From NCBI GenBank assembly GCA_902478645.1, contig CABSLV010000002.1, positions 29,010-93,009 on the forward strand: DNA of 64,000 nucleotides, written 5' to 3'. Origin of the DNA: an uncultured Flavobacteriales bacterium (GTDB taxonomy: Bacteria; Bacteroidota; Bacteroidia; Flavobacteriales; UBA1820). Of the stretch, positions 43,120 through 52,182 are shown piece by piece (the first letter of the stretch is position 1; each line of letters begins with the position of its first letter). The notes under the pieces were generated by a model that saw nothing but the letters and a program-made list of their open reading frames with translations, was not told the origin of the DNA and did not search any database. Both the position numbers and the translations under genes were made by a program.

Positions 43120-44082
43120 CTAAAAAAACGCTCCCAGCAACTCCCGCATTCGGGTAAATTCGATCAAGAATCCATCATGACCGTGAGGGGTGTCCAATTC
43201 CAGATAATGCGCATCCTTGCGCATTCGCATCAACTCCTCTTGGGTGCGGACATTTTCATAAGCCGGGAAATACAGGTCGGACGTGATCCCCACCTGGACG
43301 ATACGCCCGGCGAAAGGCCGAATGGCCTGCTCGAAGGAGCCACGCCCCCGGGAAATATCCACCGTGGTGATCATGTGCATCATAAAACGGTAGGCGTCCG
43401 GCGAGAAACGCCCCTGGAGCTTCTCTCCATGGTGTTCCAGCCAGGACTGTATGTTGCGCACGCCCAATTCCCGGTTCATCGTGCGGGAAAACTTGGCATC
43501 GATCGACTCGGGCGAACGGAAAAACAACATGGTCATCATCCGCGCGTCGTGCATGCCGAACTCCCCACGGGCCAAAAGTTGAAGCTGGATCACCGAAAGA
43601 GCCGTCACCCAATCGGTTGCCTTCCAGTCTCCGGCCACGATCACAGCCTGGCCGGCACACTCCGGATACTCGGCGATGGCTTCCCATACCAGACAGCCGC
43701 CCAGCGACCCTCCGATCAAAGTGTGGAAATGCTCCACCCCCAAACGCCGCGATGCTTCGATAAACATCCGGACGACATCGCGCGCGCTGATCCGCGCATA
43801 GCGATCGCCCCAAAGGAATCCGTCGTAACCGTTACCGGGAATGTTGAAACACAGGATGGAATACCGGTCGGTATCGACCGTCCCGCCCGGGTAGATCAAC
43901 CCGCGCCACCAGCCGTGCGGATCGCCGCAGACATTGGAATTGCCGGTAAGGGCATGGAAGACCAGCACCACCGGAGCGCCGCTGTCGAGCGGGCGGCCGA
44001 AGACCTCGTACGACAAGTCCAGCGAGGGAATCTTTTCCCTCGACTCGCACGTAAAGTCCGTTATCTTGACCCGTTCCAACAT
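43120..44082 (-). CDS. metX: Homoserine O-acetyltransferase
   Basis: 320 residues from ATG at 44082; the frame opens 8 codons further up at a TTG, but that codon lies inside the -7 box TACTTTTG (44104-44111). Alpha/beta hydrolase fold: VLVFHALTGNSNVCGD (oxyanion region), LIGGSLGGCLVWEAIAEYP with the nucleophilic Ser, and ELDTPHGHDGFLIEF with the catalytic His; the acid is in ITSDLYFP. Acetylates homoserine as the first committed step to methionine, the product of the neighbouring thrA reaction. Length is a little under the usual 350-380, as in other Bacteroidota. Confidence 0.92.
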   Translation of the reverse strand: MLERVKITDFTCESREKIPSLDLSYEVFGRPLDSGAPVVLVFHALTGNSNVCGDPHGWWRGLIYPGGTVDTDRYSILCFNIPGNGYDGFLWGDRYARISARDVVRMFIEASRRLGVEHFHTLIGGSLGGCLVWEAIAEYPECAGQAVIVAGDWKATDWVTALSVIQLQLLARGEFGMHDARMMTMLFFRSPESIDAKFSRTMNRELGVRNIQSWLEHHGEKLQGRFSPDAYRFMMHMITTVDISRGRGSFEQAIRPFAGRIVQVGITSDLYFPAYENVRTQEELMRMRKDAHYLELDTPHGHDGFLIEFTRMRELLGAFF

Positions 44083-44171
44083 CTGTTTCGAAAATACTGA
44101 GTGCAAAAGTAATAAAAAAACCGCTTCCCGTCGGTCGATTTCCCCGGTATTTTATCCGCCGCGTTGCAACC

Positions 44172-44504
44172 TTATAAACAATCGGCGAAATATTTTACCA
44201 AAGCCTCCTTCAGCAGGTCTCCATTTTCAGCCTGCGAAGCATCGAGGGGACGCACCGATTCGTATTGCGGATACCCCTGCGCATCGCGCCCCGTCATCCG
44301 GTAATACCCGTACGGTTCGAGCACGGCGCACGCCCCGATGTGCATCAGCGCCGTCTTGTCCTCGCGGGAAAGCGGCGCGGCCGGACGGCCGAAAACCTGC
44401 AAGCCGGCCACGAACAACAACGCCGGAATGTCCACCGGGGCATCCGGGGAAAAATACTCCGCCAAACGGAGGGCGATGGCATGCAGTTTTTCGTCGGTAT
44501 TCAT
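44172..44504 (-). CDS. Uncharacterised 110-residue protein
   Basis: Start taken at ATG 44504 (NTDEKLHAIALRLAEYF); an upstream TTG frame start is possible. A -7 box TATCTTTG (minus) at 44603-44610 gives a leader of about 95 nt. No signal peptide; the sequence looks globular (IPALLFVAGLQVFGRPAAPL, HIGACAVLEPYGYYRM). The stop is 89 bp before metX starts. I do not recognise the family; coding is supported by the -7 box and intact frame. Confidence 0.65.
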   Translation of the reverse strand: MNTDEKLHAIALRLAEYFSPDAPVDIPALLFVAGLQVFGRPAAPLSREDKTALMHIGACAVLEPYGYYRMTGRDAQGYPQYESVRPLDASQAENGDLLKEALVKYFADCL

Positions 44505-44673
44505 AAGCTTTAACTCCCCGGAAAGGTCGGCTTCCGCCCGCAGAGGTTTCCCGAAAAGGAACCATCCCTTTGAAAACAAGGGGGACAAACGGATTTGCGC
44601 GGCAAAGATACGGCGTCTTTACGATTTATTGCCCGTTTTTGCCTAATTTCGCATCATGCAAAATTTTGACCTT

Positions 44674-46851
44674 ATGAGAACTATCCTTGCAGGATTCCTG
44701 TGCATCTTTTCCGCTTTCGGCGCCCAGGCAGCGGATTCCCTGGTCTTCGAAGACATTTTCCGGGGGGTGTACACCGCCCGGGGCATCAATGCGCTGCGTT
44801 CGACGGCCGACGGACAGCACTACACCTTGCTCGAACGGCCGGGCGGCCGGACACAAATCGTCCTGTACAACTACCGCGACGGACAGAGCGTCGATACGCT
44901 GTTCTCCGACCGGGGGTATCCCGAACTTGAAGGCAAGTCCATCTTTACCTACACCTTGAGCCCGGACGAGCACAAGATCCTCCTGGGGACCGATCGCCGC
45001 GATGTTTTCCGCCGCTCCTACACGGCGCTTTACTTCCTTTACGATACGGCCACCAGCACACTCGAACCCGTATCGGACCAGCGCATCCAGCAGCCCACCT
45101 TCTCGCCTGACGGTTCCAAGATCGCCTACGCAAAAGACAACGATCTGTACTACAAGGACCTCTCCGACGGCTCCACGCGTCGCGTTACCCACGACGGACG
45201 CCCCGGCCGCATCATCAACGGCACGGCCGACTGGGTGTACGAAGAGGAATTTGCCATCGTACGGCTTTTCGACTGGAGCCCTTCCAGCGACCGCCTGGCC
45301 TACGTGCGTTTCGACGAAACCGAAGTGCCCCTCTACGGCATGGACCTGTACGGAAACAGCCTCTACCCGCAGCGCCAGACCTTCAAATACCCCAAGGCCG
45401 GGGAACGCAACTCACTGGTAAGCCTCTGGATCTACGACCTGCCCTCCGATACGACCCGGCAGGTGGAGGTCCCGCATACGGGCGAATTTTACCTCCCGCG
45501 CCTGCGCTGGATCGCCCCCCAGGGAAAGGCCCCGGAACAACTGGTCTTTTACGTGATGCCCCGTTTGCAAAACAGCCTGCACGTGTACCGGTGTTTCCCC
45601 GAGGGTACGGACCTCGAAACGGTCTATCAGGACCACTCGGACACGTACCTCAACCTGGACGATTCGGCTGTATTCCTGGAGGATGGCTCGGTGGTCTTCG
45701 TGAGCGAACGCGACGGCTACGCCCATCTGTACCGCAAAGACCGCAAGGGACACCTGCAAGCCCTCACACAGGGCCCGTGGCAGGTCACGGCTTTCTACGG
45801 CGTGGACCCCAAGACGTCCACCGCTTACTTTCAAAGCACTTCCCAGGGCCCTGAAAACCGCGACATCTGCGCCGTAAACCTGCGCAACGGCCGCATCCGC
45901 CGCCTTTCTTCGGGCACAGGCACGCACTCGGCCTCTTTCTCGCAAGGATTTGCCTACTACATCGATGCCTTCAGCAATACCACCACCCCGCCGCTCTACA
46001 CCCTGAACGATCCCCGGGACGGCAGCGTGATAAAAGTCCTGGAGGACAACGCCGACCTGAAGGCCCGCATCGACTCCCTCCACCTGCCCGAGAAACGCTT
46101 CGGCTACCTCGAAACGGAGGACAGCCTGCGCCTGGCTCTGTGGACGATGCTGCCCGCCGACTTCGACAGCACCCGGAGCTATCCCCTGCTCATGTTCGTC
46201 TACGGCGGACCGGGCAGCCAGCAGGTGCTCAACACCTGGCTCACCTCGCAGGATCTGTGGTTCGCCTACCTGACGCAAAAGGGCTACGCCATCGCTTGTG
46301 TCGATGGGCGCGGAACGGGCGGACGAGGAGCCGACTTCGAGAAGACCATCTACAAACGCATGGGCGAAGTAGAGTTGCACGACCAGATAAAAGCGGCGCA
46401 GGCCCTCGCCCGGCTGCCCTACATCGACAAGGCCCGCATCGGGATCTTCGGCTGGAGCTTCGGCGGGTACATGGCCTGCCTGGCGGCCACCCGGGGAGGC
46501 GATACCTGGCGCGCAGCCGTGGCGGTCGCTCCGGTTACTTCGTGGCGTTTTTACGATACCATCTACACCGAACGCTACCTGTCCACCCCGCAGGAAAACC
46601 CCCAGGGGTACGACCTGAACTCCCCCCTCACCTATGCCGACGACCTGTCCAGCCGCTTGCTGCTGGTACACGGCACGGCGGACGACAACGTGCATTTCCA
46701 AAACTCGATGCAGTTCTCGGGCCTGCTGGTAAGTGCCGGGAAACCGTTCGAGCAGATGGTGTATGCGGACAAAAACCACAGCATCTACGGCGGAGCGACC
46801 CGTCTGCACCTTTTCTCCAAGATCACGAACTTTTTGCTGACCAATCTGTAA
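44674..46851 (+). CDS. Dipeptidyl peptidase IV (S9B)
   Basis: 725 residues from ATG at 44674 (MRTILAGFLCIFSAFGAQA signal peptide). An in-frame ATG at 44656 is only 5 bp after a -7-like TAATTTCG (44644-44651) and is less likely. Residues 20-480 form the beta-propeller; WVYEEEFAI carries the Glu pair that holds the substrate N-terminus. Catalytic domain: Ser595 in GWSFGGYM, Asp670 in GTADDNVHF, His702 in KNHSIYGG. It removes X-Pro or X-Ala dipeptides from peptides in the periplasm. First gene of a four-gene operon (19 bp to YfhO). Confidence 0.93.
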   Translation: MRTILAGFLCIFSAFGAQAADSLVFEDIFRGVYTARGINALRSTADGQHYTLLERPGGRTQIVLYNYRDGQSVDTLFSDRGYPELEGKSIFTYTLSPDEHKILLGTDRRDVFRRSYTALYFLYDTATSTLEPVSDQRIQQPTFSPDGSKIAYAKDNDLYYKDLSDGSTRRVTHDGRPGRIINGTADWVYEEEFAIVRLFDWSPSSDRLAYVRFDETEVPLYGMDLYGNSLYPQRQTFKYPKAGERNSLVSLWIYDLPSDTTRQVEVPHTGEFYLPRLRWIAPQGKAPEQLVFYVMPRLQNSLHVYRCFPEGTDLETVYQDHSDTYLNLDDSAVFLEDGSVVFVSERDGYAHLYRKDRKGHLQALTQGPWQVTAFYGVDPKTSTAYFQSTSQGPENRDICAVNLRNGRIRRLSSGTGTHSASFSQGFAYYIDAFSNTTTPPLYTLNDPRDGSVIKVLEDNADLKARIDSLHLPEKRFGYLETEDSLRLALWTMLPADFDSTRSYPLLMFVYGGPGSQQVLNTWLTSQDLWFAYLTQKGYAIACVDGRGTGGRGADFEKTIYKRMGEVELHDQIKAAQALARLPYIDKARIGIFGWSFGGYMACLAATRGGDTWRAAVAVAPVTSWRFYDTIYTERYLSTPQENPQGYDLNSPLTYADDLSSRLLLVHGTADDNVHFQNSMQFSGLLVSAGKPFEQMVYADKNHSIYGGATRLHLFSKITNFLLTNL

Positions 46852-46870
46852 ACCATTTCCCTTTCCCGTC

Positions 46871-49348
46871 ATGGAAAACCTTCTACCCCGTCAAAAACCC
46901 CTCAAAAAGTATCTGCCCATCCTGGGCTGCATCGTGCTCTTCGCGCTGCTGTCCCTGGCGTACTTCAACCCGGTTCTCTCCGGGAAAGTCCTGGTACAGG
47001 GCGACATCAAGCAGTTCGCCGGCAGCGCGCAGGAGATCCTCCAGTACCGCGCCGAGCACCACGGACAAGACCCCTACTGGACCAACAGTATGTTCAGCGG
47101 GATGCCCGATTACCAGATAACGACCGACTTCCACTACAACCTGATCAAATACCTCGACAGCGCGCTGCGGTTTCTCCCGCGCCCGGCGGACTACATGTTC
47201 CTCTACCTGCTGAGCTTTTTCGTGCTGATGCTCGTCTTGCGCGCCGGATGGAAAAAAGCCCTGCTCGGAGCCCTGATGTTCGGGTTGACCTCCTACCTGT
47301 TCATCATTCTGGAGGCCGGGCACAACTCCAAGGCGCACGCCATCGCCTACCTGCCGCTCGTAGTGGCGGGCATCCTGCTGACCTACCGGGGAAAATACCT
47401 CTGGGGTGGGGTGCTCACCGCCTTTGCCATGGGGCTGGAGGTCTATGCCAACCACCCGCAGATGACCTACTACATGGGATTGGCCCTGGCGCTTTACGCC
47501 CTGATCTACCTGGTGGTCTGCCTGCGCAAACGGCAGTTGCTCCACTTCTGGAAGGCTTCCGGGGTGATCGTAGTGGCCGTCCTGCTGGGTATCGGCCTGA
47601 ATGCCGGGCGGCTGTGGAGTACCTGGTCGTACCAGAAGCACACCATCCGCGGAGGCAGCGAACTCACCCAGGCCTCCGGCGAGCAGCAGAAAGGACTGGA
47701 CAAAGACTACCTGCTGATGTGGAGCTACGGGGTCGGTGAGACCTTCAACCTGATGATCCCCAACCTCTACGGAGGCTCTTCCCACACCGACCTGGGACGC
47801 GACAGCCGTTTCCACCAGGAGATCGTCCGTCTGACCGGCGATCCGTCCCAAGCCGACCGGATGGCTGCCCAGGCCCCGGCCTACTGGGGCGACCAACCCT
47901 TCACTTCCGGACCGGCCTACGTGGGTGCCGTGGTGGTATTCCTGTTCCTGCTGGGGTGCATCATCGTCCGGGGGCCGATGAAGTGGTGGCTCATCGCGGC
48001 CACCCTGATCAGTTTCCTGATGGCCTGGGGAAGCAACGCGATGTGGTTTTCCGACTGGATGATCGACCACTTCCCCCTGTACAACAAATTCCGTACGCCC
48101 TCCTCGGCACTGATCGTCTCCTCGATCACGATGCCCATCCTGGCGGTATTGGCCGTGCGGGAATGGCTCTCGGCCTCGCCAAGCGAACTGCCTCCCCTGC
48201 GCCGCAAACGCGCCTGGTACGCCGCATTGGGAACGACCGTAGGCATCTGCGCCCTGCTCATCCTGATGTCCAATGCGTTCTTTTCGTTCACTTCGCCCTC
48301 CGACAACCAGACCTTCGGACAGTACCCCAACCTGCTGGCCGCCCTGCGCGACGACCGGCATAGCCTGCTCACGGGCGATGCGTTCCGCAGCGCCGTACTC
48401 ATCGCACTGGCCGGGGGCGCGCTGTGGCTCGCGTACCGAAAAAAGATCGACGCCAACAAGACCATAGCGATCCTTTCCCTGCTGGTGCTCGTCGACCTGT
48501 GGGCCGTGGACAAACGCTACCTGAACAACGGCAACTTCTCCAACCGCTTTGCCATGGAGGACCCCTTCGCCGGGTCGGCTGCCCATCTGGCTTCCCAGCA
48601 ACTGGCGGGCGACACCTCCTACTTCCGGGTGATCAACTTCACGGTCAGCCCCATGCAGGACGCCTCGACCTCGTACTATTTCCATTCGGTCGGCGGATAC
48701 CACGCCGCCAAACTGCAACGCTACCAGGAGCTTTGGGACCGTCAGATCGCCCGCGGCAACCTCTCTATCCTCAATATGCTCAACACCAAGTACTTTATCG
48801 GTTTGAGCGAAGACAAACGCTCGGTAGCCATTCAGGAAAACTCGCTGGCACTGGGTCCGGCCTGGGTGGTGGACAGCCTCGTATGGGTACCGAACGCCGA
48901 TGCGGAGATCGCCGCCCTCGACTCGCTCGACTTGCCCCGGGTAGCAGTAGCCGACGAGAAATTCGCTTCCACGGCCGCTTTCACCCCCTTTGTCCGGGAC
49001 TCGACCCACCGGTATGAGGTCCGCCTGGTGTCCTACCAACCCAACCACCTGGTGTACCGCACCGACTTGGCTACCCCGGCACCGGTCGTCTTCTCCGAGA
49101 TCTACTATCCGGACGGCTGGAACGCCTACATCGACGGACAACCGGCCGAATACTTCCGCGCCAACTACGTGCTGCGGGCCATGATCGCCCCGCAGGGAGA
49201 ACATACGGTCGAATTCCGTTTCGAACCCCGGGAAGTCATCGAGGGCGACCGCATCAGCCTGGTATGCAGCCTCCTGCTCCTGGGCGGAACGGCCGGAGCT
49301 TGCTGGTACACCCGCCGCAGAAACCGCTTGCAGACCGAGAAACGATAG
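46871..49348 (+). CDS. YfhO-family membrane protein
   Basis: 825 residues, about 13-14 membrane segments. The first extracytoplasmic loop has QFAGSAQEILQYR and DPYWTNSMFSGMPDYQI, and the second EAGHNSKAHAIAYLPLV, typical of bacterial YfhO; the C-terminal 250 residues are a soluble domain (PVVFSEIYYPDGWNAYIDG). YfhO proteins resemble GT-C glycosyltransferases and act in lipoteichoic acid or surface-glycan modification in Firmicutes; in Bacteroidota the role is open. Seven bp separate it from the GT4 gene. Confidence 0.92.
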   Translation: MENLLPRQKPLKKYLPILGCIVLFALLSLAYFNPVLSGKVLVQGDIKQFAGSAQEILQYRAEHHGQDPYWTNSMFSGMPDYQITTDFHYNLIKYLDSALRFLPRPADYMFLYLLSFFVLMLVLRAGWKKALLGALMFGLTSYLFIILEAGHNSKAHAIAYLPLVVAGILLTYRGKYLWGGVLTAFAMGLEVYANHPQMTYYMGLALALYALIYLVVCLRKRQLLHFWKASGVIVVAVLLGIGLNAGRLWSTWSYQKHTIRGGSELTQASGEQQKGLDKDYLLMWSYGVGETFNLMIPNLYGGSSHTDLGRDSRFHQEIVRLTGDPSQADRMAAQAPAYWGDQPFTSGPAYVGAVVVFLFLLGCIIVRGPMKWWLIAATLISFLMAWGSNAMWFSDWMIDHFPLYNKFRTPSSALIVSSITMPILAVLAVREWLSASPSELPPLRRKRAWYAALGTTVGICALLILMSNAFFSFTSPSDNQTFGQYPNLLAALRDDRHSLLTGDAFRSAVLIALAGGALWLAYRKKIDANKTIAILSLLVLVDLWAVDKRYLNNGNFSNRFAMEDPFAGSAAHLASQQLAGDTSYFRVINFTVSPMQDASTSYYFHSVGGYHAAKLQRYQELWDRQIARGNLSILNMLNTKYFIGLSEDKRSVAIQENSLALGPAWVVDSLVWVPNADAEIAALDSLDLPRVAVADEKFASTAAFTPFVRDSTHRYEVRLVSYQPNHLVYRTDLATPAPVVFSEIYYPDGWNAYIDGQPAEYFRANYVLRAMIAPQGEHTVEFRFEPREVIEGDRISLVCSLLLLGGTAGACWYTRRRNRLQTEKR

Positions 49349-49355
49349 CCGCGCG

Positions 49356-50672
49356 ATGAAGAAAGTCCTGGTGATCAGCTACTACTTTCCCCCGGCCGGA
49401 GGACCGGGGGTACAACGCTGGCTCAAGTTCGTCAAATACCTCCGGGATGAAGGCTACGAACCGGTGCTGTACGTGCCGCAGGGAGCCGCCTATCCCGTTA
49501 CGGACGAAAGCCTCGCGGCGGAAATCCCCCCCGGGCTGACCATCCATCGGGGACACATCATCGAACCTTCCTCGGTTTTTTCCTCCGGGAAGAAGATCAG
49601 TGCCGGGTTCATCGATGCCTCCAGCGGCAAAAAAGGCTGGAAATCCCGCCTGATGACCTGGGTGCGCGCCAACGTATTTATCCCCGACGCCCGGATGCTG
49701 TGGATACGCCCCTCTGTGCGCCGTTTGAAAAAGATCCTGCGGGAGGAAGGCATCGACACCCTCATCAGCACCGGGCCTCCGCACTCCACCCACCTGATCG
49801 CCCTGGGACTCAAGCGCGCCGACCCGCACCTGCAGTGGATCGCCGACTTCCGCGACCCCTGGACCAAGATCGACTACTTCCACCACCTGCCGCTCACCCG
49901 CTGGGCACGCCGGCGGCATTTCCGCCTGGAGAGCGAAGTCCTCGCTCGAGCCGACCAGGTGATCGTCGTTACCCCCTCGATGGCCCGGGACTACCGGCCC
50001 CGGGTACGGGGACGGTTGCACGTGATCACCAACGGATACGATACGGAAGACCTCCCGGATTCGCCGCCGCCTTTGGATGAAAAATTCACTCTGTGCCACG
50101 TCGGTTCGCTCAATGCCGACCGCAACCCGTACGAGTTGTGGGAAGTCCTCGCCCGCCTGCGCGCCCAAGACCCCGCCTTCAGGGACGACCTGCGCATCTG
50201 TCTGACGGGCAACGTCAGCCCCGCAGTCTTCGAGACGCTGCGGAAAAACGGCTTGGACGATTGTGTGCAGCACATTCCCTACGCCCCTCACGCCCAAGTG
50301 GTACGCAGCCAGCACGCCGCCCGGGTATTGCTGATGCTGATGAACCGCACCCCCGACGGTGCGCTGTACATCGCCGGCAAACTCTTCGAATACCTGGCCG
50401 CCGCACGCCCCGTCCTGCTGGTAGGGTTCGCTCACAGCGACGCTGCCGACATCCTTCGGGAATGCCAGGCAGGATCCGCCCTCGATTTTTCCGATCGGGA
50501 AGGGCTGGAGGAAGCCCTTCGCTCCCTTTACCGGGAATACCGCCTCGGGCAGGACACCGGAAGGAAAGTCAGCCCCCAGAGTGAAAAATACACCCGAAGG
50601 GCACTGACCGCCCGCTTGGCCCGCGAAGTGCTCGCCTGCCCTGCGGAGCATCCTTCTTCGGGGAAACCTTGA
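49356..50672 (+). CDS. GT4 glycosyltransferase
   Basis: 438 residues, GT-B fold. N-terminal KVLVISYYFPPAGGPGVQRW is the glycine-rich start of GT4 enzymes; WIADFRDPWTKIDYFHHLP and VVTPSMARDYRPR lie in the acceptor domain; the donor domain has LCHVGSLNADRNPYEL and the end motif GALYIAGKLFEYLAAARPVLL, with the Glu of the EX7E region. Cytoplasmic, transferring a sugar from a nucleotide donor to an envelope glycan. Operon with YfhO (7 bp upstream) and the GH18 gene (44 bp downstream). Confidence 0.9.
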   Translation: MKKVLVISYYFPPAGGPGVQRWLKFVKYLRDEGYEPVLYVPQGAAYPVTDESLAAEIPPGLTIHRGHIIEPSSVFSSGKKISAGFIDASSGKKGWKSRLMTWVRANVFIPDARMLWIRPSVRRLKKILREEGIDTLISTGPPHSTHLIALGLKRADPHLQWIADFRDPWTKIDYFHHLPLTRWARRRHFRLESEVLARADQVIVVTPSMARDYRPRVRGRLHVITNGYDTEDLPDSPPPLDEKFTLCHVGSLNADRNPYELWEVLARLRAQDPAFRDDLRICLTGNVSPAVFETLRKNGLDDCVQHIPYAPHAQVVRSQHAARVLLMLMNRTPDGALYIAGKLFEYLAAARPVLLVGFAHSDAADILRECQAGSALDFSDREGLEEALRSLYREYRLGQDTGRKVSPQSEKYTRRALTARLAREVLACPAEHPSSGKP

Positions 50673-50716
50673 ACTTTCTTCCCCTGAAAAACCGATACAA
50701 AAAACACTACACGAGC

Positions 50717-51886
50717 ATGAAACACGCCAGACTTATCCTGTGCTGCCTGTGGGCCGCCGTTTGCATCACCGGCTGCCATTCGGGCGAAAAAAATGCCGAA
50801 TCGCCCCGCCCGGCCGTCATTGCCTACGTAGGCGGCTACCGGGGTCTGGTGGACGTCGAGGCGATCTCTGCGGAAAAGATCACCCACATCAATTACGCCT
50901 TTGTCAACTTGGTGGACGGCCGCGCCACCCTGTCCAACGAAGCGACCGACACGGTCAACCTGCGTGCCCTCCACCGTCTGAAAGACGACAACCCGCAGCT
51001 CAAGATCCTGATCTCCATCGGAGGATGGACCTGGAGCGGCACCTTTTCCGATGCCGTGCTCACTCCCCAGGGGCGGGACCTTCTGGCCAGCAGTGCCGCC
51101 CGCATTGTGGAGGACTACGACCTGGACGGAGTGGACATCGACTGGGAATACCCCGGCTTCGGCGGACTGGAGGGCAATGTCGTCCGGGCGGAGGACAAAC
51201 AGAACTACACCCGGATGTTCGCCGCCCTGCGCGCCCGACTGGACTCGCTCTCGCAGCTGACCGGTAAAGAATACCTGCTGACCACAGCGGTAGGCGGGTT
51301 CAAGAAATTTCTCGACTACACCGAGATGGACAAGGCCCAACGCTACCTGGACTTTGTCAACCTGATGACCTACGACTATTATCCCGACACACTCGCTGTC
51401 CACCACACCAATCTTTACGCCTCGGACCTCTATCCGGAAGCCAACAGCGGCGACATCGCTTTCCGAGCCTTCCGGCAGGCTGGCGTCCCGGCCGAGAAAC
51501 TGGTAATGGGCATTTCGTTTTCCTCGCGGGCCTTCCGGCTCAAGGAAGGCTCGAAGACAGGTCCGGGCGATACAGTGGTAGCGCAAACCCGCGGCGGCGG
51601 AGGCTTTACCCGCATCAAGGACAGCTTGGAAAACCGTCCGGGCTACCTCAAAGGCTGGGACCGGGCGGCACGCGCCCCGTACCTGTTCCACCCTGAAGAA
51701 CTCCTGTTTCTCACCTACGACGACGAACGCTCCGTGGGGGAAAAGTGCCGCTACGTACTGGAAAACGGGATGGGTGGAGTAATGTTCTGGGAATACTTCT
51801 CCGATCCGAAAGAATACTTGCTCGACGCCATCGTGGCGGCGTTCGACCCGGCCGACTCCACAGCCGTTTCGAGATCCCGCCTCTAA
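50717..51886 (+). CDS. GH18 chitinase-like lipoprotein
   Basis: 389 residues from ATG at 50717, which gives a lipoprotein signal (AVCITGC); the frame is open 16 codons earlier but without a signal. GH18 barrel: VIAYVGGYRGL, LKILISIGGWTWSGTFS and the catalytic DxxDxDxE as DLDGVDIDWEYPG with the acid Glu, then VNLMTYDYY and GVMFWEYFSD at the end. It would cut chitin, chitooligosaccharides or GlcNAc-Asn/GlcNAc-GlcNAc links at the cell surface. Last gene of the DPP IV-YfhO-GT4 operon; relates in substrate type to the deacetylase/GH9 operon at 2004-4662. Confidence 0.92.
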   Translation: MKHARLILCCLWAAVCITGCHSGEKNAESPRPAVIAYVGGYRGLVDVEAISAEKITHINYAFVNLVDGRATLSNEATDTVNLRALHRLKDDNPQLKILISIGGWTWSGTFSDAVLTPQGRDLLASSAARIVEDYDLDGVDIDWEYPGFGGLEGNVVRAEDKQNYTRMFAALRARLDSLSQLTGKEYLLTTAVGGFKKFLDYTEMDKAQRYLDFVNLMTYDYYPDTLAVHHTNLYASDLYPEANSGDIAFRAFRQAGVPAEKLVMGISFSSRAFRLKEGSKTGPGDTVVAQTRGGGGFTRIKDSLENRPGYLKGWDRAARAPYLFHPEELLFLTYDDERSVGEKCRYVLENGMGGVMFWEYFSDPKEYLLDAIVAAFDPADSTAVSRSRL

Positions 51887-51910
51887 AGGAAAATCTCACG
51901 GGTAGTAACG

Positions 51911-51933
51911 GCGCCGGGGCGGAGCCCCGGCGC
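51911..51933. terminator. 10-bp GC hairpin after the GH18 gene
   Basis: gcgccggggc, gga loop, gccccggcgc. Strong stem, no U-run, 24 bp after the stop codon. Confidence 0.55.
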
Positions 51934-51948
51934 TTGCCCGCCTCGGGC

Positions 51949-52171
51949 GAAAACTTCGTTTTCCCCCACGGACGCTGCGCTCGGCTTTTACTATCTTTTC
52001 ATAAGACAGGAGGCGCCTCGGCATCGACCCGAGGCGAAAACTTCACTTCCCCCCACGGACGCTGCGCTCGGCTTTCACTATCTTTTCATAAGACAGGAGG
52101 CGCCTCGGCATCGACTCGGGCGAAAACTTCGTTTTCCCCCTTGCCGCTGCGCTCGGCTTTCACTATCTTTG
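51949..52171 (+). repeat. Three tandem copies (about 86 bp) of a promoter-bearing repeat
   Basis: Units begin gaaaacttcgttttc-like at 51949, 52036 and 52122, and each ends with gctgcgctcggcttt-n-actatctttt/g; the -7-like boxes are at 51992, 52079 and 52164. Between units runs ataagacaggaggcgcctcg. Copies 1 and 2 read cacgg where copy 3 has the -33 TTGC, and TATCTTTT where copy 3 has TATCTTTG. Only copy 3 keeps both promoter boxes, and it abuts ssrA. Confidence 0.9.
52141..52171 (+). promoter_or_regulatory. ssrA promoter (intact copy of the repeat)
   Basis: TTGC (52141-52144), 19 bp, TATCTTTG (52164-52171), preceded by the inverted repeat gaaaac-ttc-gttttc (52122-52136). The mature tmRNA 5' end is 12 bp downstream. 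Confidence 0.88.
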
Positions 52172-52182
52172 TCCCGATTACA

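Noticed and set aside
40443..43157. 904-codon open frame opposite thrA, and similar ones at 32932-35562 and 5508-7823
   Set aside because: Each lies over a real gene with intact motifs and begins inside hairpin terminators or neighbouring genes.
44083..44106. metX start at the upstream TTG
   Set aside because: The codon is part of the -7 box TACTTTTG; the ATG at 44082 gives a normal family start.
51949..52171. Possible CRISPR array
   Set aside because: The repeats are contiguous, 86 bp long and only three; there are no unique spacers and no cas genes. They are copies of a promoter unit.
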